Source of the DNA: Daldinia sp. FL1419
Taxonomy: Eukaryota; Ascomycota; Sordariomycetes; Xylariales; Hypoxylaceae
DNA length: 64,000 bases
Direction of reading: 5' to 3'
NCBI GenBank assembly: GCA_025201765.1
Contig: MU623474.1
Location: 31,918 to 95,917 of the forward strand
Under the pieces are notes generated by a model. That model ran no database searches. It saw nothing but the letters and a program-made list of their open reading frames with translations, and was not told the origin of the DNA. A program made the translations under genes and the position numbers. Positions 38,727 to 48,788 of the stretch are shown here, one piece after another; within the stretch, counting starts at the first letter, position 1; each line of letters starts with the position of its first letter.

Positions 38727-39709
38727 TTATCCGTCGAGGGAATACCCTACATCACCGCTTTCACTTCCCAGCTTGACCAAGCGCGCTCGCATCCCCTGCG
38801 CTCTGGCTCTACGCTTCTCGTCTAGATTGCTGAAATCACATTTGTCTACCCACTAGGGCGGCTAGCGTTAGTATAGAAACACTTAATTAAAAAAAAAAAA
38901 AAATTTTGTTTTGCTAATATGAAAGGAAATTGATCGTGAGAGTCAACACTTACACTACCGACAGCATGCTGTAATACATTTCTAGCTCTTAATCTACCAC
39001 CAGCGACATGTCCAACCGAGCCATGTAGACTTAAGCGCTCACGACTCCCATCGTAGCGGCCTCGATGTAGTATATTATTATTGTAGAACACGACGTCACC
39101 GGCATCAAGCTTCACGACTAATTGATGCGGCATATTTGGCTCGAACGGATCCGCAGCACGCTCTTGCTCGGTCCTCGGGCGCGCATGAGATCCAGGAACG
39201 ACAACCAAGCTCTCGTCGCCATCGCACAGCGCCAAATTCCATTGCGCATGCCAAGCCGGTTCCTTAAGACGATCGATTTCCTGCTGCGCGCTTGCGTCGG
39301 CGGGGATATCGTCGCGATGCCAGCGCAGCTCGAAGTCCGAGCCGTCCGACGGCCGCACGAGGAGATTGTACAATTCCATAACCAGCTCGTCGTCCGAGCA
39401 AGGGCCGAGGAGCTCCTTGGCTACACCGAGCACCTCGTCGCCGAAGTAGCTGGCGGCGAAGGTCGGTGCGTCGGGCAGTGCGGGGTTAAGCAGATGCTGC
39501 ACGCCCCAGATCGCTACCCCGGGACTCCAGGTCCACGGCGGGAACTGCTTTCCCACGGTGCGCACGTGTGGCCAGGATCCTGCGAGCGCGAGCTGCCTCG
39601 TGCGTTCCGCGGCTGCGCGTTGCTGTGCGACCTGCTCTGCGCTGAGGATCGAGCGCACGACTACGAATCCGTCCTTATCCAGCCGCGAGCGTAGCGTGGA
39701 GGTGGGCAT
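38727..39709 (-). CDS. Phytanoyl-CoA dioxygenase (PhyH) family oxygenase
   Basis: Fe(II)/2-oxoglutarate-dependent oxygenase family PF05721. Exons 38954-39709 and 38727-38852 give 293 residues. The metal ligands are visible: H131-x-D133 in RWHRDD and distal H215 in NNNILHRGRYD, with R225 placed to hold 2-oxoglutarate. Other marks: DKDGFVVVRSILS at the start, LVVVPGSHARPRT and SVGHVAGGRLRARNVLQH. Splicing after HAVGS joins WVDKCDFSNLDEKRRARAQG and avoids the Phe-rich read-through made by a poly-T tract in the intron. No targeting signal seen. The substrate is unknown; fungal members act on lipids or secondary metabolites. The first exon is clearly more GC-rich than the flanking genes. Confidence 0.9.
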
Positions 39710-40539
39710 CGTGAACGGCTGCGAATAGGTGGGTGTATGCGGAACGAAGACCCTCGTGCTCTTGGACGCCTGGGAAATTAACTAACGCTGCGCAGGGAGG
39801 CTGGAATTATGACCTTCTAGATTAACACTCGTAACGTCGCCCTGCGCAATAGCTACTGGGCTCGGGGCTCAAGTGTAAGGACTATATGCTCTCGTGGCCG
39901 CTTCGGGTAGGTCAGTTGGAGCACATGGGCCGGTCCGCGATAGAACCGAGTTAGATTCCTCTTACAGATTAGCTACTGGGATAGGGCTACGTGATCGACG
40001 AGTTGGAGTATGGACGCTGATCTTGCCTCGGAAGAATGGATGTTCTGATGATGGCTGGATGGGTAAGGGAGGGTAGGGAGAGCAGCGGTGGAGATGATCT
40101 CATTGTATTGCGGGGTTGGGCTGTTCAAGGAACCTTTTCGCCTCCACTATGATACAACGTTGCGCGCCGTCGGTATGATTCCGAGGTTCTCTGGCTTTGG
40201 GGTAGCTAAAGGCTAAGTGGGGAATATAAACAGCGACGATGGATGGAGACTACATTGTATCGTCGCATGATGAAGATATCAAATTCTACTAGCTATATCA
40301 GAACGGTTATTAGGTACTGCTCAGTACCTAGGTAGGTTAATGGAATTAGCAGTGATAGATATAGATCTAATAACTAGTAGTTAACTATAGTATACTTAAT
40401 ATCTAACTAACCCTTAGGTAGTTATTGACAAAGCTTTTCGTAAACTCGTAGGAAAACTAGACCTCCTACGCCGTCGCTCATGAAATGAAAGGAAATAGGC
40501 CACCGTCTGTCGACATATCCAGTATATCGCCAAACATAA
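39710..40539. other. Gene-free spacer
   Basis: Promoter of the PhyH gene and 3' flank of the membrane-protein gene. A TACCTAGGTAGG word lies near 40325. No gene seen. Confidence 0.55.
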
Positions 40540-41820
40540 TCACATACCCAGCCCCGAATCTTTCATGTTTTGTGCCCGCGTTTCACCCTTCACATATTCG
40601 CTCAACCGCATCTCGTTTGACTCGTCGCCATGCCCATCCATGAACTGCCCCCTAGAATGACTTGGGTAATAGGCAGGTAGTGCTGGCATATCTGGCTGAG
40701 TCCTGTCCCTATATCCGTCCGTTACCATAGCCTCAGCTGCAAGGTCAGAAGGATAGCTCATCGTTGAACTACCTGTGGATGTGTCCGGCACGTCCTGCGA
40801 GGCCATGTGGAATACGCCTTGCTGATGCGCAACTGGTGATATAGGAGAAACCTGAGATATCCGGGAAGCTATAGAAACGGGTGAAACAGGAAGTGGGTGT
40901 GTCCGCCTTCGCTCACGGAATGTATGGTTCCCATGTAGTTCACCAGTAGAGTCAAAGTTATGAGTTTGTATAGTAGGAATAGCCCTAGGCGTTGGTGTAA
41001 AGACCCCTTCACTGGGTGGTTCCGTGTTTTCAGGGTCCCTTTCTGGATTAAGGCTCTGGACTTTTGATCTTATATGATCAAGTTGATATATGTTATCTGA
41101 TGTAATGGAGGGTTCTTGCTGGCTATGATTCCAACGTTGCTCGAAGATTCGCAAGATTCCCAACGTTATGGTCAATGTATAAGTAAACCTGTTACTATTA
41201 GAAGAGGGGCGAATTCCTGTAGAAATCGTGGATCTCGTACATTAGCGCCACAGCGATGTAGTAGAAGCTTTGCTCTAGAGAACAATATCGATCAAGTACT
41301 CCTTTTATATCGTTCCCGTTACCGAATCTTATTGTATCGTATCCCAAAGGAGGGTCGTTAGGGGCATCATCCTTCTCGTTATCGTCTCGGGTTAATCCAT
41401 GGCAATCCGTCGGAAGTCCCGTGCGACAGAGCACCGTTATGATTGCGATCATTAGTCCATTGAACAGAACGTCGCCGGCGATGAAGACGGTAGCTAATCT
41501 AACGCCAGATCTTCTCCGTCGGTTACCAGAGTGTTGCATTAATAAGACAATTCCAGAATAGATAAGTGCGACACAAATCTAAGCACTAGTGAGCTTACTG
41601 ATTGACGGGAGTAAAAGGATAAGGAGGCAATACGAACCATCATCTCTAAACAAGACATACTTGTCGCAAGGCCGAGATGATTAACGTGGATGTATACCAG
41701 GAGGAATCCATTCATTACGGCACTTATGAGAGTGCCTGACACTTGCAGTAATCTGGAAAAGAGAAGGCATCTCGATACGGTCCATCTCGACGATGCCCAC
41801 TTTGGCAACAGCCATTCCAT
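40540..41820 (-). CDS. Four-helix membrane protein, fungal, unknown function
   Basis: Exons 41638-41820, 41241-41578 and 40540-41188 give 389 residues. Four hydrophobic helices: about residues 18-45 (FSRLLQVSGTLISAVMNGFL), 58-80 (MMICVALIYSGIVLLM), 90-115 (VFIAGDVLFNGLMIAIITVL) and 160-185 (YYIAVALMFTYTLTITLGIL). Splicing creates helices 2 and 4. The layout of four helices with a Cys-containing loop between 3 and 4, followed by a 200-residue Ser/Pro/Thr-rich cytosolic tail, resembles fungal MARVEL-like integral membrane proteins; that placement is inference. The first donor is GTTCGT, less usual but in phase. No catalytic motif. Likely plasma membrane or vesicle membrane. Confidence 0.82.
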
Positions 41821-42851
41821 AGTAGTTTATGATAGGGGCTGTTGTGGACAAGGCTTTTAATCAGTACAGATCTAATAAAGCCAGTGCTCCTCTAGAAGAA
41901 TCGAGGACATGAATCTAAACTATGCTTTGGGACGATGGGGATATCCATCCAGATATGGAGATCAGATATTTTGGTTCAATTATGGTCGGTACTCGGAATG
42001 AGGCTATGCCTTACTGTAACTGCAACCCGCACAGTATGCAGCCCAGCCAGTATTTCCATACTTAGCTGATCGCCACTGGACGTCAGTTATTTCCGGAATA
42101 GCTTGGTATTATATTTACTCTTTCAAAGAGTATCCCAATAACCCTTTGAGGCTACTTGGTGTGTTACCTGGCGATATCGCAACTGCAGGTAAGTAGTAAT
42201 CATACCGGAATCGCTTAGCTTCATATTGATACTATTCAGTCGCGCGAGCATACCTAAATTGAAAACGGCGATACGAATAACGTAGGGCTAGCATGCGAGC
42301 TGACTGGAACCAACACCAGGAGGGGTTTAAATGTGGTAAACCTGCAGACAAGACAATGAACACTTGCATGCACCGCCTCGTAGATCCACCCAGAACTATC
42401 CAAAAGGGGCGGATGAAGAACAAGGCATATAGACATTACGTACGGGCAGCGCCGAGTTAAGACTTGCTCATTACATTCGGTTGGCGTAGTTAGAGCATTT
42501 GCAAGTTCTCCTTACCCAACTGAAGCCGGCAACATTGCAGCCCTAATATAAGTTCTACACCCACCACAGCGGCGTATCCAATGTTGCTGTTGCATACCTA
42601 TTCGTTCTTTCTGGGTCACATGTTGGAGAGAATGTCGTGAAGTTGATTTCGTTTCATTTCATTCCAGCAGTTTTCGTGGCGCCCGCATGGACGATTGGTG
42701 CCAACTTGACGAATAATGACGAATAAAGGTAGCGCACAACTGCGCGTCAGACGAAGTACTGCCCACCTCTGACCATTTGAACGCGGTTCGTAGATATACC
42801 GCAAGACTTCGACGAAAAAAATAGTATCAGATGGACTGCGCCCGATGCACC
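41821..42851. other. Gene-free spacer
   Basis: Promoter of the membrane-protein gene and 3' flank of the methyltransferase gene. Short frames near 42232-42436 show no family signature. Confidence 0.5.
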
Positions 42852-43649
42852 CTATATGCACTTCTCATTCGGCCAGCGTAACGTGAAGCCTGTAACTGTC
42901 TTCCGAACGTCCTCGTCTCCTGGATCGTTTTCGAACATAGCCTTATCCATCTTCTCCTCTATTATTTTCTCAACTAGAAACCCTCTTTCTCGCGCAAGGT
43001 CGAAGAATGCGAGATCTTTGTGCTGCAGCCAGGGTCGGTAGCTCGTGAAACAGACGAAGGCTGTGCTAGTTTTCTTGCGGCTCATCGTCGCTTCGATCGT
43101 CGAAATCATGTTTCCATGTTCAGAATGTCTGAAGAGTAGATCGGCCAAAATAAGCACGTCAAATTTATCTCCGTTGACAGATCCCAAATGCGACAGTATA
43201 CGGGTCGCATCAGCTCCCCAAACATAGCCGTCTGCAATTATTGGAGAGCTATCGTCATCGCCATCTACCTTGGGTATAAGTGCACATCCTAGGATGTTTT
43301 TCTGCATGTTGACAACTAGATCCGGATCGGGGTAGTCGGTAACCACCACCTTTTCGGCCCCCAGAATAGCACTCACTATGCTAGGAAGCCCAGCTCCGGC
43401 CCCGAGTTCGAGAACCGTCCGGCCTTTGACTTCCGATACATGGGTCTCGAAGTATTTGGATATGATACGACTGCCATTCCATAGATGGTGGGCCTCCAAG
43501 GGGCTGTGACCTACAAGATGAAGCGTGATGGTCTCCCCTGACTGTAGTGTATAGATCTGAGAAGTTGGAGGCGGCGATGGGGGATAATAATCAGCCGGTT
43601 CATCGAAGAACCCTGCGGTATCTGGCTCCATGGAATTTTGATTATCCAA
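42852..43649 (-). CDS. efm7: EFM7/NNT1-type protein N-methyltransferase
   Basis: S-adenosylmethionine-dependent methyltransferase of family 16. The yeast enzyme EFM7 (formerly NNT1, thought to be nicotinamide methyltransferase) modifies the N-terminus and a nearby Lys of elongation factor eEF1A in the cytosol. Single exon, 265 residues, normal length. Motifs: YTLQSGETITLHLVG, GHSPLEAHHLWNGSRIIS with the family's LWNG, SAM-binding motif I VLELGAGAGLPSI (residues 79-91), VVVTDYPDPDLVVNMQKN, GYVWGADATRIL, DVLILADLLFRHSEH and the C-terminal VTGFTLRWP. The start at 43649 and an internal Met at residue 7 are both possible. Confidence 0.93.
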   Translation of the reverse strand: MDNQNSMEPDTAGFFDEPADYYPPSPPPTSQIYTLQSGETITLHLVGHSPLEAHHLWNGSRIISKYFETHVSEVKGRTVLELGAGAGLPSIVSAILGAEKVVVTDYPDPDLVVNMQKNILGCALIPKVDGDDDSSPIIADGYVWGADATRILSHLGSVNGDKFDVLILADLLFRHSEHGNMISTIEATMSRKKTSTAFVCFTSYRPWLQHKDLAFFDLARERGFLVEKIIEEKMDKAMFENDPGDEDVRKTVTGFTLRWPNEKCI

Positions 43650-44947
43650 CTGATAATGATATGAATACTTGATATATATGTTAAAAAATTTTTGATTTTT
43701 TTATTTTCGTTAAAGATTTGCGCTCCATTCATGTGCAATTCGGGTACAAAGTACATGGGTTAGTTACTTGTACTTGAGTACTGAATGTTCGGCCTCATAC
43801 AGGAAGACCCATACAGTATTAATAATAACGGTTGGCGTGTATTCAAATACTGTACTTATTATCCACTACCCGTAGGCGGAGTTGCTTCTGCTGCGACGAT
43901 AGTTATGCACTAGCTTATATCAGTATCTCTTTAATTAGAATCACCACACCGTATGTTAGCTGTAGTATTCCTACTGTAGTATTGACAGAAAGATATACTT
44001 CGCCACATGTTGTGCTGATATTTCAGTTCGAGCAAGGCGTTTGAGCTGGAAGTCTCTCGATAGTTGAGGAATTAACGAAACAGAGCCAAAGATGAATTTG
44101 GTATGCATCAAAGCGTCGTAGATTATGTACTATGTACTAGTCTGCGAGGTGGACTAAAAAGACTTAGCTCCAGATAAGGCAACAGCTAGGAGTAAACAGC
44201 CCGAAAGTATGTGGACCGCAATGAAGGCTACGATAGATTGGGAATAGTTGGAAACAGCTTCGCCTAAGCCTTAAAAAGTTACTGATATTTTGCCAAGAGC
44301 AACATCCTAAACCAAGTCTCTAACGGTAATTATCCAGCATTCAAAAAGGAAGCAGGCAGGGCTATTGTACTGTATAATATTTTAGCAAGTCTTAGGTCCC
44401 GACCAATGTACTTGTCTAAAGTACCAAGTACCTAGTGTAGGTAGGTACCTACATCCTAAGGATCAGGTATCATTCGTGAACGTCCGCCAAGTTACAACCT
44501 AACTGATCCGGCGACGAATAAAGAGTCTAGGATTTCTACCAGTATTCCGGGGGTGGGCTCCTACTCCCCACAATGTAAGCAGTCTGCATGAGGTACCTCT
44601 GTGGACTGCTACAGCTGCGTATGATCGGTGCACGCCTATGTACCTACCCTCCTATGGACGTAGGTAGCATGATGGATCTTGGCCTATGATATAAGAGAAT
44701 GAGGTATCAACTCGGACCGACATTTATATCCAGTACCCCAACTCTGTTTCTGTCAGATGTTAGGAGTAAATTGCTTACCAATTCGCTCAGAGTTATAATA
44801 ATTCTCGACCGATTCTATTTCGAAAAAGCGTTCAAGTCTTCGTAGCGTTGGTCTATATGAATACGATCGCGTCGACGTCCTGAGCTTAGTCTCGCCTTAA
44901 AACTATAGGTATATATCGTGTAAAAAGATTATTCCGATTCCCGTGTC
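43650..44947. other. Divergent spacer, gene-free
   Basis: Promoters of the EFM7-type gene (-) and QCR8 (+). AT-rich start near 43680-43710; a TACCTAGTGTAGGTAGGTACCTAC stretch near 44430-44455. No other gene seen. Confidence 0.55.
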
Positions 44948-45503
44948 ATGCATCCGTCTCGGATTCTTCGAAGCGACGAGCTCCCAATCGGTAAATATGG
45001 CCAGTAAGTCGGGCAACAAGCGGACTACCCTTTATCATTGACAGATGTCTTATAATACTATAACAAGAGATAGCTTTGCTAACCGCAATCTTGTCTATAT
45101 AGCTACCTAAACAAGGATAAATGGGGGCATCTTGGTACGTTATGATCCGTCACTGATCAGTATAATCCATCTACTTCGATGCATCCAAGTTAACTTGATT
45201 CTTCTCTTCAGGTTGTGTTCTACCCCAGAAGCGTATTATCACATACAGTCTTAGCGCGAACCACCAGAACGTCCTCGCCGGTGCTGCCCGTGACGCTGTT
45301 TTTAATACCTGGCGTCGGTTTAGCAAGCAGGTTCTATACTGGGCACCGCCACTCCTTGGTGCCTATTACGCCATGGATTGGGCTATCAAACGGTACGTCC
45401 CCAGCGAAAGAAGCATCGTTAAGAATGCATATAGTAACACTCGGCCCATAGGAATGAGTATCTCAATAGCAAGGCCGGAAGGGCTGAGGCAGGAGATAGT
45501 TGA
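44948..45503 (+). CDS. QCR8: Cytochrome b-c1 complex subunit 8
   Basis: Small subunit of mitochondrial respiratory complex III (ubiquinol-cytochrome c reductase), inner membrane. Four exons 44948-45003, 45103-45134, 45212-45392 and 45452-45503 give 106 residues, the usual size. Exon 1 encodes MHPSRILRSDELPIGKYGH (last codon split), exon 2 YLNKDKWGHLG, exon 3 the core RIITYSLSANHQNVLAGAAR with DAVFNTWRRFSKQVLYWAPP and LLGAYYAMDWAIKR, exon 4 NEYLNSKAGRAEAGDS. One transmembrane helix spans about VLYWAPPLLGAYYAMDWA. Donors are GTAAGT, GTACGT and GTACGT, acceptors TATATAG, TTCAG and CATAG. No long frame reveals the gene; a misleading 78-codon frame covers exon 3 in the wrong phase. Nuclear-encoded and expected to be constitutively expressed. 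Confidence 0.93.
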
Positions 45504-46793
45504 GAAAGAGGAATAGTCCTTCGGTGTACATATATCTCTCGCCGTATTTTTAGTACAGACTTCACATAAAGACCGCTTTATTTGATTTTGGAAAGAAGAA
45601 CGTAGTGGTAACTATAGTATAATCCTATAAATTATTAACCCGCATCGTTATACCTACCAACGACCTAAAGTACGTCGTATCATACTAAACGTTGAACGAA
45701 CTAATAAGTGATAAGGGATAATAATATTCCACAACCCCTTTACTGGAAAACTTGCATAAACCTATTGTTGGGGACCCTGAACAGAACGGCCACCAAAAGC
45801 CAATGCATAGGTATTACGATAATTGGGCAAACGCTCGCGCTCTTCACGGTACAGCGAAACTATTCTCATATCTTCTAAACCTCTTTCATGATATATTTAA
45901 CTACAATACATAGGTACGTACCTAGGTAGTAGATATTGGACTCAGAGCACAAAGGTGAACGTCCACTATTAAATGTTAAAGAGGTATATTTCAAAAATGT
46001 GCACATATTCGTTAGTTAACTTCTGGCCTCTCCCTGGTTGGAGTGTCCTAAGGAATAAGACATATTGTTTAAATCGTACTTGATGAATCTTGTATTATAT
46101 TCGACCCTGGCCGACATAATATCAGAATACCTAGTTACTTGAATTCTATAACATAAAATTTTACGATTCCAGATGGGATGCAATGACTACTTGGTAGGTT
46201 CCACATTTCTCAATTGAATTCGAACTTCAAGAATCATCATACCTTAAATACTAGTTAACTACTTGACAAAATGTATTTACACTTACTAATTTTCAATATT
46301 CGTCTCAATGTGATTTCAACCTGGGAAGTGATATAGGTAGAGAATAGTAATTTACTTAAACTAAGTGCCTTAACGACAACATAAAGATAAATAAAGGCCC
46401 GCTGCTAGGAAACTGGAAATGTATATCCGAGTTTACGTCCAAATAGAAGAACGTTCTCGTCAAAATATAAGCCAGTATCCCCCTAGTAGGTAATACATTA
46501 TTCATGAGCGAATAGGTCCTGAAACCCTAAACGCTGCAGGATGCTGTACACATAATCATACAAAAGAATCAGAAGGCCGTTATCAAGGAACACTTATTGG
46601 ATTAGATCGTGGTTTGTTCCACTTAATAATGGCATTGCGGTTCTGGAGGCCACATTCAAGTCCAATGAGTGCCTCGGAAAATTTTTGTTATCGGGGTTGT
46701 TCCATTGGTTTGCTTCGTGGAAAGCTGACACAAAAATATTTAATCGTTACAAAAATTATATATGCTTGAAAGATAATGCGTAAGCCTCGAAGC
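45504..46793. other. AT-rich gene-free region
   Basis: 3' flank of QCR8. AT-rich with TACGTACCTAGGTAG near 45913. No exon chain recognised. Confidence 0.5.
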
Positions 46794-47168
46794 TTAGTTA
46801 CATGATATCAGTTCGCTCTAATCAATTAGACTGTATTTTGAACACGAGTGATATGTGCGAGGTTTCTTACTTTGGTAAGTCTTGCGGGTGTAGATATGAA
46901 ATAATTATCGTTCCTTAGCTTTCCGCGATGTTAGCGTTGATATATATAAACTAAATGAGACCAGTCGAAATAATACCTTGACTTTATAATTGCCGTTAAA
47001 TCTTTCCTGGAGGACTTTCACAAGGTGCTGTGGATTTACCAGATACCCCGGGATTCTATATTCGGTGAGGGACGATGAATGATTTTGAGATTTATATGAC
47101 GAGTCGTTGGGTTCTCGAGTGTGCTCTGATTTCGGCAACGCAGCCGATTGAGAGGAGAAAGATCCCAT
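46794..47168 (-). CDS. Small conserved fungal protein, 87 residues
   Basis: Exons 46977-47168, 46871-46918 and 46794-46817. The N-terminal 35 residues are Ser-rich and disordered. The core reads YRIPGYLVNPQHLVKVLQER, FNGNYKVK, then across the first junction LRNDNYFISTPARLTK and, after the second, SELISCN. The pattern (a helix that recalls HLVxxLxxKFG, then a basic Y-x-I-x-x-PxRLT strand and helix) resembles a family of tiny uncharacterised proteins I recall from filamentous fungi. No signal peptide, membrane helix or catalytic motif. Both introns have GT donors and AG acceptors in phase 0; the second has its possible branch site (CTAAT) very near the acceptor. It could be a spurious chain, but the three exons continue one pattern without a stop. 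Confidence 0.55.
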
Positions 47169-48788
47169 TTCTTAGTAGCGTAATGATTGAGGAAAGAGGA
47201 AATCCAAATTCAGATAATTGAAATACGGCATATATTTGATCAAGAGTGTATGTTTTCCAACTGTCAGATGGTCATACGTATGTTATTATATACGGGGGTA
47301 AGGGTTTGAGGGGAGCAGTACGCTGCAGCCGAACCGTAGATAAATGAGGATTGTAACCCTGTGGAACCGACGCCGCAATGGTAAGGTCATGTCCTGATTA
47401 TGGAAACACATTTAAATAATCTAAACGAATCGCGAGTTCAGTGCTACCAATAACTAGACGATTAAATCTTGGCTTCTAAGTCAACCTTAGGTATTCCTAT
47501 GAAACCTTTAACCACTAACTTACAGAATTCAATGTGGACAAAATCACTGAGTATCAATTCTCGTTTTATTGGTATCGGGTAAAACCCCTGCGTGGCTGTT
47601 ATTCGTGATCATTTCTAGAGGGGCGGTCGAGGTGGCAGGGCATGCTGAGCTCCAAGGTTTCATTGCATATCATCTATTCCTGTTGTGTGACTTCCATTAT
47701 AAGCCCCGAGCCTTGATAGGTAAAAGCTAGGCTTATTTGCAACCCGAGGTAATAGCTTATCATTTCTTAACACGTACTCTGTGGCTCACGTTCACTTTTA
47801 CCTAACAAGTTTGCGGCGTATTTGGTGAATAAAGGGTTCTACTTGAATTTTCCTTTGATAGAGGCATCTTTATAACTTTTAATCTCTCCTGATCTATCTG
47901 CCTAGTAGTCGGTGCTGGGATTGATCTTACTGCTCACCTCAGCGCCAAGGGAGCTGCCCCTCCAATTGAGAAGCACACCATGAAGGAGTGTGCGGTCTTG
48001 CAACATGGCGTATGATCGGATACTTCGGCCGGCTAAAGGATGCCTTGCCATTTAAAAAGACTTTGTGGTGTGTAGCGCGGCTCAATATTCTTCTCATTTA
48101 GAATTTTGGCAGCGTACCACTTGTAAGAGTTGTTAGCTGGAAAGGCTTTATGTTAATAATATTCAAATCTCGCTTCGAGTTATGGAGAGATAGAAGCCTC
48201 AACTTTACTGAAACCTATTTTTTATCATTGAAGATTGTGTGGGTTAAGCGTGCTCCTTAAATCGAGGCTCTGGCTCGGGATTCAGGGTTCTAAGCTACAC
48301 GGCTCACCGAACGAGGGACTACCGAAAACGGGATCCCGACTGGTATAGGGGTGTGATGAAAGTGAAAGATTGGAGGCTGAGGGCTTCGGTATTTACCACG
48401 ATGCATACCTAGGTAAGGCGAACCATGGCGAGACTGTTGCCTACTTGGAAGTTGCCTTAATCGCATAGAAACTCAGCTTCGCTCGGTTGCCTTTTTCTAC
48501 TCCTCGATACATATAAGTATCTAGATGGATCTGAGGGAAAATGCATTTGAAACTCGTGGCTATAGATCACCCCACACTGCTTAAACCAAATGGTTATCGT
48601 TAGAATACTAGAAGCAATTAAAATCTTATTTCGTCTCATACCTACTTACTCAGGACCATTAGTATCAGTATCAGAAAGAATCCCAAATATAAAGTTTGGG
48701 ACACACGAGCAGGTTCATATGCTCAATGTAAGCTAGTCGCTTTACAAGTTTCTAAGATTAAAAATTCTAACGCTACATGGTGATGTAG
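47169..48788. other. Gene-free region upstream of the kinase gene
   Basis: Holds promoters of the 87-residue gene (-) and the kinase gene (+). A short frame near 47910-48010 is bounded by a TAG that could be an acceptor, but I could not connect it to other exons. Confidence 0.45.

Noticed and set aside
39122..39694. 190-codon plus-strand frame
   Set aside because: Exact antisense of the GC-rich PhyH exon; GC-rich DNA has few stops on either strand. The minus strand has clear HxD...H motifs.
47910..48010. Short frame reading VGAGIDLTAHLSAKG after a TAG acceptor-like site
   Set aside because: Resembles a nucleotide-binding turn only superficially; no upstream exon and a stop soon after.
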